From Paenibacillus sinensis (GTDB lineage Bacteria; Bacillota; Bacilli; Paenibacillales; Paenibacillaceae), in the NCBI RefSeq assembly GCF_019904155.1, contig NZ_JAHCMB010000241.1, positions 1,305 to 65,304 of the forward strand: a DNA stretch of 64,000 nt. Direction: 5' to 3'. Below, piece by piece: positions 32,137 through 40,178 of the stretch (the first letter of the stretch is position 1; the number at the start of each line of letters is the position of its first letter). Below the pieces are notes generated by a model, which made no database searches, was not told where the DNA came from, and worked only from the letters and a program-made list of their open reading frames with translations. Made by a program: the position numbers and the translations under genes.

Positions 32137-33419
32137 ACCGCTTCATGCAAGCCCTGGGGTTATCCGGAAACTCTGGCCCCGGCAGAGCGGAGCTGGGACG
32201 GATGGCCGGAGCATCCCTGCAGGAGACGGCGGCGCTCTATCCGTTCGCGCTGCTTGCGGCCGTGTATATGCTGGGCGTATCGCCGCTTGGGCTGCTGGTC
32301 CTTGCCGGCGGCTTCCATTATGCCGGCACGCTTGCCGGAGACCGGCAGTCCCGCTCGGGCGGCTCCCGGCTGCTTCTGCCGGCACTAACGGCCGCCGCAA
32401 TCGCCGTCGGCATTCTGGCTTACGGCCTGCGCCCGGCCGGTGCGGCCGGTGCCGCGGCGCTGCTGGCCGCCGCGGCGCGGGGGCTGATCACGGGACGCAA
32501 GCGGCTGTGGACAGGCGTGCAGCTGCCGCTGCCGCTGTGGGGCATCGCCGTCTCCGTGATCCTGTACGCCTATATCGCAGGCTCGAACCCGCCTGCGCTA
32601 TCTCCGCACCGTACCGAGCTGTACGTGCTGTGCATGGCGAACCTGTTCGTGCTGCTGCTGCGCTGGAATACCGACCAGGTAAGGGCTGCTTCGCCGTCGT
32701 ACGAAGTCGACGGGCAGACCGCTTCCCGCATTGCGGCCGTCAACCGCCGCCTGACCTGGCTTGCGCTCATCCCGATCGTCCTGATCGGCGCTTGGCAGGG
32801 CTTCGGTCCGCTGCTCCTCCGGCTGGCCCGCTGGCTGATTTCGCTGCTGCAATCCAGCAGCAGTCCGGCGGAGCCTCCGAAGCAGGAGGAGTCTCTGGCC
32901 GCCGCCGAGCTCAGGCGTATGGCCAAGGAGGAGATCGGAGGGACTCCGCTGTGGCTAACCATCCTCGGTTATACGCTGCTGGGGCTGCTGAGTGCAGCGA
33001 TCGCTGCAGGATTAGCCGTCCTGCTCTACAAACTTCTGTCCAAATGGCTGCCGGAGCGCTTGCGTCTGTGGGTCCGGGGTCTGCTTCAGCGGTTTCGCAG
33101 GCTCCGGTTGATCCGGCGTGCCCCGGGAGAGCAGGCCGAATATATGGACGAAGTCGAGCGAATCGAGGTCGTCCCGCCCAAACGGCGGAGATGGCGACGC
33201 CTTAATGCCGAACGCCAGGAAGCGGGAGACGATCCCCGTCAAGCCTATCGGCAGCTGATCGCCCGGGCGGTGAAGCGCGGATTTCTCTTCCGTTCAAGCC
33301 GGACACCGTCCGAGAATGGGGCCGAACTGGAGGCGGGAAGCCGTTATACGGATTATTCGCCGGAGGAAGTGCAGCGGCTGATCGCCCGCTATAATGAGAA
33401 TCGTTACGGCCGTCGGTAG
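32133..33419 (+). CDS. Polytopic membrane protein of the MoxR-DUF58 operon (DUF4129-like)
   Basis: This 428-residue protein has about six hydrophobic helices in residues 35-260 and another near 290. Its cytoplasmic tail ends DYSPEEVQRLIARYNENRYG, in the manner of DUF4129-type tails. In related operons a transglutaminase-like gene follows; none is present here, because the next gene is a chemoreceptor 134 bases on. The start at 32133 has GGAGGG upstream and overlaps the DUF58 stop. The Ala/Gly/Leu-rich composition gives long false frames in other phases. Confidence 0.75.
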   Translation: MNRFMQALGLSGNSGPGRAELGRMAGASLQETAALYPFALLAAVYMLGVSPLGLLVLAGGFHYAGTLAGDRQSRSGGSRLLLPALTAAAIAVGILAYGLRPAGAAGAAALLAAAARGLITGRKRLWTGVQLPLPLWGIAVSVILYAYIAGSNPPALSPHRTELYVLCMANLFVLLLRWNTDQVRAASPSYEVDGQTASRIAAVNRRLTWLALIPIVLIGAWQGFGPLLLRLARWLISLLQSSSSPAEPPKQEESLAAAELRRMAKEEIGGTPLWLTILGYTLLGLLSAAIAAGLAVLLYKLLSKWLPERLRLWVRGLLQRFRRLRLIRRAPGEQAEYMDEVERIEVVPPKRRRWRRLNAERQEAGDDPRQAYRQLIARAVKRGFLFRSSRTPSENGAELEAGSRYTDYSPEEVQRLIARYNENRYGRR

Positions 33420-33553
33420 CGCAGTGCCTTGTTTTGTGAATTTTCGCATAAATTTACGATAAACCGGATACGGCTCGTCCTGTCGGATTTATAATGATCC
33501 TTAAGCGTCATCGCGAGAATCATTATTCCATGGATAGGGCAGGTTGATTTCAG

Positions 33554-34363
33554 ATGAGCAAGATAGAACAGTTGAAGGGTTTGCTTGGTATTATTCAAAG
33601 CACGCATGCCGAGGATGCGGCCGTAGTTCTGGCGGACACGGAGAAGGTAGTGGCCTATCTCCCGGGAAGAACCATCGATCTGAAAGTTCCGATCGGGGCG
33701 GGAATCGAGAACTTCAAGGGAACGGTATCCTACGCCGCGCTGGAGACTGAGCAGGTGCAGCGCGAAGAACGCGGGTCTGAAGCCTTCGGCGTGCCTTATA
33801 TTTCTTCGGCGGTGCCTGTTATGGAGGATGGCCGTGTCGTCGGGGTAATCGCCTCGATGGTCTCCAGCCAGCGGAACATCCGGCTTCAGGAGGGGGCGCA
33901 GGAGCTGTCCTCGCTGGTGCAGGAAATGACCGCGACCACGGAAGAAGTGACCCGTTCCGGGCACGGAGCGGCAGCAAGACTGGATGAACTGGCCGAGCAG
34001 TCGAAATCCATGCTGCAGCAGATCGAGAACAGCTTTCAGATTCTGACCTCGGTCAAACGGATTGCCGACCAGTCCCATTTGCTGGGCCTTAATGCCGCGA
34101 TCGAATCGGCGAGAGCCGGAGAGCATGGCCGCGGATTCGAAGTGGTGGCGAAGGAGATCCGCAAGCTGGGAGCAAACAGCGTGGATCTGGTCGAGCATAT
34201 TCAGGAACAGCTGGAAGGAATGAAGCAGTCGATCGTCCAGATGAACGATTCCGTTCACGAGATTCGCGAGTATGCGCGGTATCAGGCGCAGTCTATGGAA
34301 GAGCTTGGCCGGGCCTACGGGCATATCGCGGGTACGGCTCAGGAGCTGTCGGAACTTTCCTGA
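33554..34363 (+). CDS. Soluble methyl-accepting chemotaxis-type receptor
   Basis: This 269-residue protein has no membrane helix. The N-terminal ~115 residues are a small sensor domain (LADTEKVVAYLPG, FGVPYISSAVPVMEDGRVVGVIAS). The rest is a short MCP signalling coiled coil whose tip reads HLLGLNAAIESARAGEHGRGFEVVAKEIRKLG, split here into its recognisable halves. It would talk to CheA/CheW from the cytoplasm. The neighbouring gene is a paralogue with the same plan. The start lacks a strong ribosome binding site. Confidence 0.85.
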   Translation: MSKIEQLKGLLGIIQSTHAEDAAVVLADTEKVVAYLPGRTIDLKVPIGAGIENFKGTVSYAALETEQVQREERGSEAFGVPYISSAVPVMEDGRVVGVIASMVSSQRNIRLQEGAQELSSLVQEMTATTEEVTRSGHGAAARLDELAEQSKSMLQQIENSFQILTSVKRIADQSHLLGLNAAIESARAGEHGRGFEVVAKEIRKLGANSVDLVEHIQEQLEGMKQSIVQMNDSVHEIREYARYQAQSMEELGRAYGHIAGTAQELSELS

Positions 34364-34374
34364 ATGTCCTCTAT

Positions 34375-34401
34375 TCAAGAATCTCTTTAAAATGTCGATA
34401 A
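34375..34401 (+). promoter_or_regulatory. SigD-like promoter of the second soluble receptor
   Basis: TCAA (34375-34378) and GTCGATAA (34394-34401) are 15 bases apart, one mismatch each from the motility sigma-factor consensus TAAA-N15-GCCGATAA. The position, 37 bases before the start codon, suits a promoter and fits a chemotaxis gene. Confidence 0.5.
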
Positions 34402-34437
34402 TGACTTCAATTAAACAATCATTTTAAGGAGATGCAT

Positions 34438-35259
34438 ATGGATACTCTCACCGCTTTGGTTCTGGCAGCACCTTACTTCAAGCAAATTCATGCGCAGGAT
34501 ATTATGGTTGGGATTACGGACAAGGAAATCTTTCATTACTACGCCCCCAGTGAGAAGCTGAATTTCGGGCTGGTCAAGGGGAGCCCCGTTCCGAAGGATG
34601 ATCCGACGCTGATGAATGCGTTGGCGGGGCATGTGACAGTCAATCGTCTGCCCGCCGAGCTTTATGGAAATGCCGTGATCTCGACGGCAGTGCCCATTTT
34701 CGGGGAGAATCAGGACATTATCGGTGCATTGGCGATTGCCTATACGCTGGATAATGAAGAGAAGATAGAGAGTCTTACCTCCCAAATCAGCGGAATCAGC
34801 GGCCAACTGGTCGACATGGTCCAGACCGTAGCGGCGCAGGCGGAGGAACTGTCGGCCACCACCTCGCAGATTCTGGACAACTCCCGCCAAGCGGTAGGGG
34901 AATCGCAGCAGGTCAATAAGGTTGCCGGCATGATCCGGGAAATTTCCGAGCAGACCAATCTTCTCGGCTTGAACGCGGCGATTGAGGCCGCGCGTGTCGG
35001 TGAGCTCGGCGCTGGCTTCGGCGTTGTAGCATCGGAAGTGCGCAAGCTGTCCGTGCATACGAAGGACGCGACGAAGGAAATCGAGCAGGCGCTCGGCAGC
35101 GTGCGGAGCTCCATCAAGCAGATGGAGACGGAGATAGAATCGATCGCCGCTTCCTCTACTGCGCAGGCCGAGCTGGTTACCCAGTTCAGCGACGTGATCG
35201 AACAGTTAAACCGCACAAGCAAGGAAATGGCGGATTTTATTCAGTCGGTGGCAGGTTAA
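34438..35259 (+). CDS. Soluble methyl-accepting chemotaxis-type receptor, second copy
   Basis: This 273-residue cytoplasmic receptor is similar in plan to the one just upstream. An N-terminal sensor (DIMVGITDKEIFHYYAPS, NAVISTAVPIFGENQDIIGA) leads to a signalling coiled coil with the tip QTNLLGLNAAIEAARVGELG and ASEVRKLSV. It resembles the small cytosolic receptors of Bacillus (YfmS type). I use the ATG at 34438, 6 bases after AAGGAG; the in-frame ATG at 34432 is too close. It has its own SigD-like promoter, so the two receptors need not be co-regulated. Confidence 0.88.
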   Translation: MDTLTALVLAAPYFKQIHAQDIMVGITDKEIFHYYAPSEKLNFGLVKGSPVPKDDPTLMNALAGHVTVNRLPAELYGNAVISTAVPIFGENQDIIGALAIAYTLDNEEKIESLTSQISGISGQLVDMVQTVAAQAEELSATTSQILDNSRQAVGESQQVNKVAGMIREISEQTNLLGLNAAIEAARVGELGAGFGVVASEVRKLSVHTKDATKEIEQALGSVRSSIKQMETEIESIAASSTAQAELVTQFSDVIEQLNRTSKEMADFIQSVAG

Positions 35260-35320
35260 ACCGTTAAGAACCTTTCTTTGACGAACACTATTGATTGAAC
35301 TGAAGCATCAGCTGTGAGAG

Positions 35321-35352
35321 AAGGCCGAGCCTTATGGGGGCAGGCCTTTTTC
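35321..35352 (+). terminator. Terminator after the soluble receptor
   Basis: AAGGCC and GGCCTT arms with a 16-base loop lead into TTTT, 61 bases after the receptor stop. Confidence 0.65.
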
Positions 35353-35416
35353 TGTTTGGTCAGCGGTTGTCAGTGGTTGAAGGAAGGGCAGCGCTTCTTA
35401 AGGCGATCAATAAATA

Positions 35417-35455
35417 GAAGGGAAAGGCAGCCTGCCGTGCAGGGCCTTTCCCTTC
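35417..35455. terminator. Very strong hairpin between the receptor and nudC
   Basis: GAAGGGAAAGGC pairs perfectly with GCCTTTCCCTTC, and the loop contains a further CCTGC/GCAGG stem. On the minus strand TTCTATTTATT follows, so it most likely terminates nudC, 129 bases beyond its stop. The stretch 35456-35583 shows nothing else. Confidence 0.7.
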
Positions 35456-35583
35456 TTCGCACCTGGGGGATTATGAGGGAAATGGACGGGCATGCAAATG
35501 CATGACGTTCTGTGATGAGCCTGAGGAAGCTTCCTTTATTCCGCCACCCTCCAGCTTCGCGTATGCCACTGGGGAATAAGTTC

Positions 35584-36432
35584 TTAGCTCCGGGAATATT
35601 GACCGATATACCAGTCGATGATTTTTCGGGCAATGCTGACCTTGGCTGGAATATTCGGCAGGCTGTCCGGCCGGAACCAGTCCGCATGGACGATCTCATC
35701 GCCGTCCACCGCGATTTCGCCGCTCTCGTAATCCGCCAGGAATCCGACCATCAGGGAATGCGGGAAGGGCCATTGCTGGCTGCCGAAGTAGCGGATATTC
35801 GTAACCTTCAGTCCGACCTCCTCCATGATCTCCCGCTGGACACAGTCTTCCAGCGTCTCGCCGGGCTCGACGAAGCCGGCGATCAATCCGTACATATTAT
35901 TCTGGAAGTGTCCGGCGTGGGCGAGCAGAATCTCATCGCCCTTCAGAACGGCCGTTATGACGGCCGGTGCGATACGAGGATAGCTGACGAGCCCGCATTC
36001 CGGACACTTCCGTGACCATTCGGTTTCCGATGGCACTGTCCGGGTACCGCAGCGTCCGCAGAACTGATGGGTTTCATCCCAAGCGAGCAGCTGAACGGCC
36101 TTGCCTGCCAGGTGGAATAAGTCCTCATCCATGGCTTCGTACAGTGAGCGGAGGGGACGGAAGAGAAGTCCTTGCGGCTCGGATGCATTCGGGGCGGCTT
36201 CGGCGGCGAAGCAGGGAATGCCACTGAACGTTCCAAGATAAAGAGTGCGGATGGAGGCAATCGTCAGCTCTTCCAGCGAGTGAGCCAGGGGAACAGCAGC
36301 CGCGCCGGCATCTTCGGTGACAAGCAGTTGGCCTGCGCGGAAGACGAACCAGTTGGCGGGACCCTCGAGACCGGTCTCCTGCACTACGGACGGGACATAA
36401 CGGTTATAAATGCTCAGTCTGGGTTTGGACAT
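35584..36432 (-). CDS. nudC: NADH pyrophosphatase NudC
   Basis: This 282-residue Nudix hydrolase has a zinc ribbon (CGRCG near residue 127 and CPECG near 145), the Nudix box GFVEPGETLEDCVQREIMEE near 187, and the NudC marker SQQWPFPHSLM. It splits NAD(H) to NMN(H) and AMP. Bacterial NudC also removes NAD caps from RNA. The start at 36432 follows AAAGG at acceptable spacing; upstream in-frame codons do not look like protein. It is a single gene, convergent with the chemoreceptors. Confidence 0.95.
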   Translation of the reverse strand: MSKPRLSIYNRYVPSVVQETGLEGPANWFVFRAGQLLVTEDAGAAAVPLAHSLEELTIASIRTLYLGTFSGIPCFAAEAAPNASEPQGLLFRPLRSLYEAMDEDLFHLAGKAVQLLAWDETHQFCGRCGTRTVPSETEWSRKCPECGLVSYPRIAPAVITAVLKGDEILLAHAGHFQNNMYGLIAGFVEPGETLEDCVQREIMEEVGLKVTNIRYFGSQQWPFPHSLMVGFLADYESGEIAVDGDEIVHADWFRPDSLPNIPAKVSIARKIIDWYIGQYSRS

Positions 36433-36622
36433 ATGATCATGGACCTTTCCTTGGCCGGGATACCGCGGCATCAGCGGTGCCGGCGGCAACCCGGCCATCC
36501 TGAATTTTCCTCTAAGGATAGCAAAAAAGGGGGTGGCTGACAAACCGTCTACCGTAAGAAATGCCGCAGACACCGGGGAAAGGCTATGTTAAACTTGGCA
36601 AAATGTTAAAGGGGGTTCGAGG

Positions 36623-37690
36623 ATGAGAGCGGTGCGTTTTACCGGCTGCGCTGAAGCGCAGACCTATTTGAGCCGTAACGCGGACAAGAGCAATATCTGC
36701 GTTCTGTTTGCGCCGGTTCCCCATGTTCTGGAATTATCCGCCGTAGCGCCGCCAGGAACCATCCTGTGTTCAACCGCCGGCGAGTATTCTTTCGAAGGCT
36801 TCGAAGAAGGCGTCATCACCGGTTTTGAATGCGCGGCCGCGGAAGCGGAGATCGTGGAAATCGGCGATCCGCCTATTCTGAGCCTGGACAGGCTTGAGGA
36901 AGCGTATGGAAGGGTGGCGGATAATCCCGAGGCTTTCATGCTTCTGTTATGCGACGGCCTTAATGGAGGCGAAGAGGTCTTGCTGAGCGCCTTCTTTTCG
37001 CTTCGTCCGGATTTCAAGATTATCGGGGGCAGTGCAGGCGATGGGCTTCAGTTCAAGGAAACGTATATTTTCGCGGATGGACGCCGGGTGTCGAATGTCG
37101 CACTGCTGTTCTCCCCGAAGGGCCGAACTTCGCTGGTCAAAGAGAATATTTATTCAAGAACCGGCACCACAATGCTGGTGACGAAAGCCGATGTGCTGAA
37201 CCGGACCGTGTACACATTCAACGACCGTCCTGCCAGCGAAGAGTATGCGAGGCTGCTCGGGGTGCGGGAAGAAGAGCTTGCGGAGCACTTTATCAACCAT
37301 CCGCTTGGCAAGGAATATGAAAGCGATATTTTTATCGCTTCGCCGATGAAGGTCAATAGCGATCGGTCCGTCACCTTTTACTGCGAACTGATGGCGAATA
37401 CGTTCGTACATCTGCTGAAGCCGGAAGACCCGCTGGAGGTGGTACAGCGGACGCTCCGGGGGGCGCCCCGCAGTCCCTCCTTTGTCTTCGCCGTTCACTG
37501 CATCCTGCGTTCGCTGAAGTTCAAGCAGGAGAAGCTGTGGGAAGGCTATGACCGGGAGATGGTTGGCTACTGCCGGAATATGGCGGGCTTTGTAAGCTAT
37601 GGAGAACAGTATTACCGTCACCATTCCAACCAGACGATGGTGATGCTTGTGGTAGAGGGGGATGAAGATCATGCTCAGCATACTGTTTAA
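36623..37690 (+). CDS. FIST-domain sensor protein
   Basis: This 355-residue soluble protein has FIST_N (CSTAGEYSFEGFEEGVITGF near residue 50 and GGSAGDGLQF near 136) followed by FIST_C (EYESDIFIASPM, VFAVHCILRSLKF). FIST domains are predicted small-molecule sensors that are often fused or linked to signalling proteins. The next gene, a soluble chemoreceptor lacking a sensor domain, overlaps it by 20 bases. I infer that the two form one receptor split over two chains. AAAGGGGG precedes the ATG at 36623. Confidence 0.88.
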   Translation: MRAVRFTGCAEAQTYLSRNADKSNICVLFAPVPHVLELSAVAPPGTILCSTAGEYSFEGFEEGVITGFECAAAEAEIVEIGDPPILSLDRLEEAYGRVADNPEAFMLLLCDGLNGGEEVLLSAFFSLRPDFKIIGGSAGDGLQFKETYIFADGRRVSNVALLFSPKGRTSLVKENIYSRTGTTMLVTKADVLNRTVYTFNDRPASEEYARLLGVREEELAEHFINHPLGKEYESDIFIASPMKVNSDRSVTFYCELMANTFVHLLKPEDPLEVVQRTLRGAPRSPSFVFAVHCILRSLKFKQEKLWEGYDREMVGYCRNMAGFVSYGEQYYRHHSNQTMVMLVVEGDEDHAQHTV

Positions 37691-38756
37691 GCCGGGGAGG
37701 CGCAAAGCTTCAAAGGCCGAGGCCTTGGACGAGCGAGAAAATGAGCGGAAAGAGGCGGCCATTCAAGCTACTCAAGCGCCGGCGGGAGAACGCCCCGGCA
37801 AGGACCGGGAGGGAGATGTCCAATCTTCCTTGGAAAGGGCAGACGCCATGAAGTTCGTCTTCGTGCTTGCAGGGCAGCTGCAGCGGGAGACCGACGGCCT
37901 CCTGGATGAGGAAGGCGTCATGACGAGACGCTTCGGTGAGCTGCTGAAGGGCACCGGCTATACCTCCGAACAGATTCGGGAGGTCCGGCACCATCTGGAG
38001 AGCCTGTCCCGGAGCAGCGAACAGACGACCGAACGGATCGGCCAGGCGTTCGAGAGCTTCGATGCCTCGACTCGCAAGGTGGATCAGGCGAAGCGAGAGA
38101 ACGGAGTCATCGCGGAACAGTTCGGCCACGTATCCGGCATGTTCAGCGAATTTATGGAATTGTTCGATGGGCTGGCGGCCCAATACCGGCAGATTGAAGG
38201 CTTCGCTTCGGTTATTGCAGAGATCGCTTCCCAGACCAATCTTCTGTCCCTCAACGCTTCAATCGAGGCGGCTCGTGCCGGAGATCAAGGGAGAGGCTTT
38301 GCGGTAGTGGCCGATGAAATCAAGAAGCTGGCCGACAGCACCCAGCAGAACGCGAAGGACATTATCGGCTCGCTTGGGGCCATGACGGACGCGATATCGA
38401 GACTCCAGCGGAAGTCGACGGACGGTATGGAGATGATGCAAGGGACCAATGTGCTGGTCGGCAGCTCCGCCGTCTGGATGGATGAAATCGCCTTTGCCCA
38501 GCAGGAAGTGAAGCAGGTGCTGGACAGCGTGAAGGAATCCCAGGACCGCAACCTTGGCGAGATTGCCGGCATCCACGACAAAATGCGGGAGCTGGCCGAG
38601 AAGTCGGCGCAGGACAACGGCCAGTTCGAGGCACTGATGCTGAGCGTTCAGAGAAAAGCGGACGGATATCTGAAGATCCTGCACCATCTGCGGCAAATTC
38701 GCAGCCTTCAGGAGAGAAGAGAATCCGGAGAGTCAGGGAAGGATACCCGGGAATAA
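37671..38756 (+). CDS. Soluble MCP signalling protein coupled to FIST
   Basis: This 361-residue cytoplasmic protein has a charged N-terminus (about residues 1-55), long helices, and an MCP signalling domain whose tip is QTNLLSLNASIEAARAGDQG and VVADEIKKLADSTQQ. There is no membrane helix and no recognisable sensor domain. Its start lies inside the FIST gene (AGAGGGGG, then ATG at 37671), so translation is coupled. It probably receives its signal from the FIST protein and passes it to CheA. An in-frame ATG at 37662 is too near the ribosome binding site. Confidence 0.88.
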   Translation: MLSILFKPGRRKASKAEALDERENERKEAAIQATQAPAGERPGKDREGDVQSSLERADAMKFVFVLAGQLQRETDGLLDEEGVMTRRFGELLKGTGYTSEQIREVRHHLESLSRSSEQTTERIGQAFESFDASTRKVDQAKRENGVIAEQFGHVSGMFSEFMELFDGLAAQYRQIEGFASVIAEIASQTNLLSLNASIEAARAGDQGRGFAVVADEIKKLADSTQQNAKDIIGSLGAMTDAISRLQRKSTDGMEMMQGTNVLVGSSAVWMDEIAFAQQEVKQVLDSVKESQDRNLGEIAGIHDKMRELAEKSAQDNGQFEALMLSVQRKADGYLKILHHLRQIRSLQERRESGESGKDTRE

Positions 38757-38846
38757 CGGGATGATTTGGCGAAGCGCCGCCCGCATTTCACCTGACCTCA
38801 TCTCCTTCGACCTCATCTCCTCCGGCTCTGCGGCCGGGTAAGAACA

Positions 38847-39314
38847 TTATTCTTTGCCACTATGACTGGCTTGGCCGGGGGGACCTTCGTTCATCTTCAA
38901 TAGCTTGTCTGACAGCAGCTCCAGCGCTGCCGTCACCTGCCCGGCTTCATCCGGTGTTAAATTCGCGTATTTGTCTGCGACCACCTGCTCGAGTCTTGAA
39001 TCAGACAGCATCATCAGCTCCTGTCCCTCCGGGGTCAACTCCACGTAATACACTCTCTTATCCTCAAGGGCTGCTCGTTTGGCCACCAGAGATTTCTCCA
39101 CCAGCTTCCTGACCTCGCGGCTTGTATTCGGCAAGGACATGCCCGTGCAAGCAGCGATCTGTCCCAGGGTCACGCTCTTCTCGCTATATAGAAAATGCAA
39201 AATTTCGAACTGAAGCAGCGTAATCGCCTCAGGCTTGATCGCAAGCAGCAGCTGACTCGTCAGCTTGCTGAACCCGATGCCGAATACCTGCAGCTTCTGG
39301 GCTAACCGTGTCAT
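38847..39314 (-). CDS. MarR-family transcriptional regulator
   Basis: This 155-residue regulator has the winged helix VTLGQIAACTGMSLPNTSRE, then VEKSLVAKRAALEDKRVYYV with the usual D-x-R wing (EDKR) and EGQELM. MarR proteins repress genes for antioxidant or drug responses and let go on ligand binding or oxidation. It is divergent from a flavodoxin-fold reductase whose promoter carries a 32-bp inverted repeat, its likely operator. The ATG at 39314 has AAGGG about 11 bases upstream; the ATG at 39326 overlaps it. It has no Cys in the DNA-binding core other than IAACTG. Confidence 0.88.
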   Translation of the reverse strand: MTRLAQKLQVFGIGFSKLTSQLLLAIKPEAITLLQFEILHFLYSEKSVTLGQIAACTGMSLPNTSREVRKLVEKSLVAKRAALEDKRVYYVELTPEGQELMMLSDSRLEQVVADKYANLTPDEAGQVTAALELLSDKLLKMNEGPPGQASHSGKE

Positions 39315-39404
39315 TGATATACCCATCCCTTCTCGACTAATGCAAAAATGCTTATGTGAAATCATTATGACAAAGATTATTTTATACCGCAATCTATATA
39401 TCAT

Positions 39405-39433
39405 TTGACAACTATTTAACAAAGACCTAATAT
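39405..39433 (+). promoter_or_regulatory. Promoter of the flavodoxin-fold reductase gene
   Basis: TTGACA (39405-39410) and TAATAT (39428-39433) are separated by exactly 17 bases. The inverted repeat operator follows immediately. Confidence 0.7.
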
Positions 39434-39465
39434 ACTTGTAAAATGAAAATTATCATTTGATAAGT
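39434..39465. promoter_or_regulatory. MarR-type operator, 16-bp inverted repeat
   Basis: ACTTGTAAAATGAAAA and TTATCATTTGATAAGT are inverted copies matching at 13 of 16 positions, with AAATGA/TCATTT at the core. It covers the transcription start of the reductase gene, 120 bases from the divergent marR start. Binding by the neighbouring MarR protein is inferred. Confidence 0.6.
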
Positions 39466-39481
39466 AAATGGAGGGATAAGA

Positions 39482-40066
39482 TTGAATACGCTGATTGTCT
39501 ATGCCCATCCGAGCCGCGAGAGCCTGAACGGTGCTTTTCTGGAAGCTGTCCTGCAGGGCATCCAGAAGAGCGGAGGAACCGGTGGGGCAGAGGTGCTCGA
39601 TCTGTATGCGGAAGGGTTCAATCCTGCGCTGGTGTATAACAAGGAGCGGAGAAGAAGAGATATGCATCTTGACCCCGAGCTTGAAAAATACAGAGAGCAG
39701 ATTACACGCGCGGACCGGATTGTATTCATTTACCCCATTTTCTGGGGGCGTCCGCCGGCCATGCTCCTGGGGTATATCGACCGGATGTTTGCTGCGAATT
39801 TCGCCTATCGGAGCCGTCCGAACCGCGCGCAACCCGAGGGGCTGCTGAAAGGTAAAAGCGCAGTCTGCATCTCCACAATGAAGGGTCCCGCCCATTATCC
39901 GCTCTTGCTGCTGAATAACGCCCATAAAGTGCTGATGAAGCGCGGTCTGTTTCATTATGTCGGCATCCGCAAAGTGAAATTCTTCGAGTTCGGCTCCATG
40001 GAGGGGGCAAATAGCGGCCAGGCGAAGAAACTGGCCAAGGTAGAGCGGTTTTTTGCAAAAAGTTAA
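39482..40066 (+). CDS. Flavodoxin-fold NAD(P)H:quinone oxidoreductase
   Basis: This 194-residue protein belongs to the flavodoxin_2 (NQO1/KefF/MdaB) family. It begins with a Rossmann-type strand and AHPSRESLNGAF and has FIYPIFWGRPPAMLLGYIDR, the flavin and quinone site region. It reduces quinones by two electrons, avoiding radicals. The start is a TTG at 39482 after GGAGGG at 39470-39475. It is divergent from marR, with a clear promoter and operator between. The stop is followed by a promoter for a second quinone reductase-type gene. Confidence 0.88.
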   Translation: MNTLIVYAHPSRESLNGAFLEAVLQGIQKSGGTGGAEVLDLYAEGFNPALVYNKERRRRDMHLDPELEKYREQITRADRIVFIYPIFWGRPPAMLLGYIDRMFAANFAYRSRPNRAQPEGLLKGKSAVCISTMKGPAHYPLLLLNNAHKVLMKRGLFHYVGIRKVKFFEFGSMEGANSGQAKKLAKVERFFAKS

Positions 40067-40097
40067 ACCGATTAGGGCAACCTTCTTCAAAAGGGGT

Positions 40098-40133
40098 TTG
40101 ACAATCCGATTGTTTGTAACTACAATGGTTACA
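40098..40133 (+). promoter_or_regulatory. Promoter and TGTAAC-N7-GTTACA operator of the NmrA-type gene
   Basis: TTGACA (40098-40103) and TACAAT (40121-40126) are 17 bases apart. TGTAAC (40115-40120) and GTTACA (40128-40133) form a perfect inverted repeat centred on the -10 hexamer, an ideal repressor position. The form resembles HxlR-family sites; an HxlR gene lies at 44586. Confidence 0.65.
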
Positions 40134-40178
40134 GATTGAATCGTTATTTAGCCTTGAACTTGAATGGAGGAGAACATG

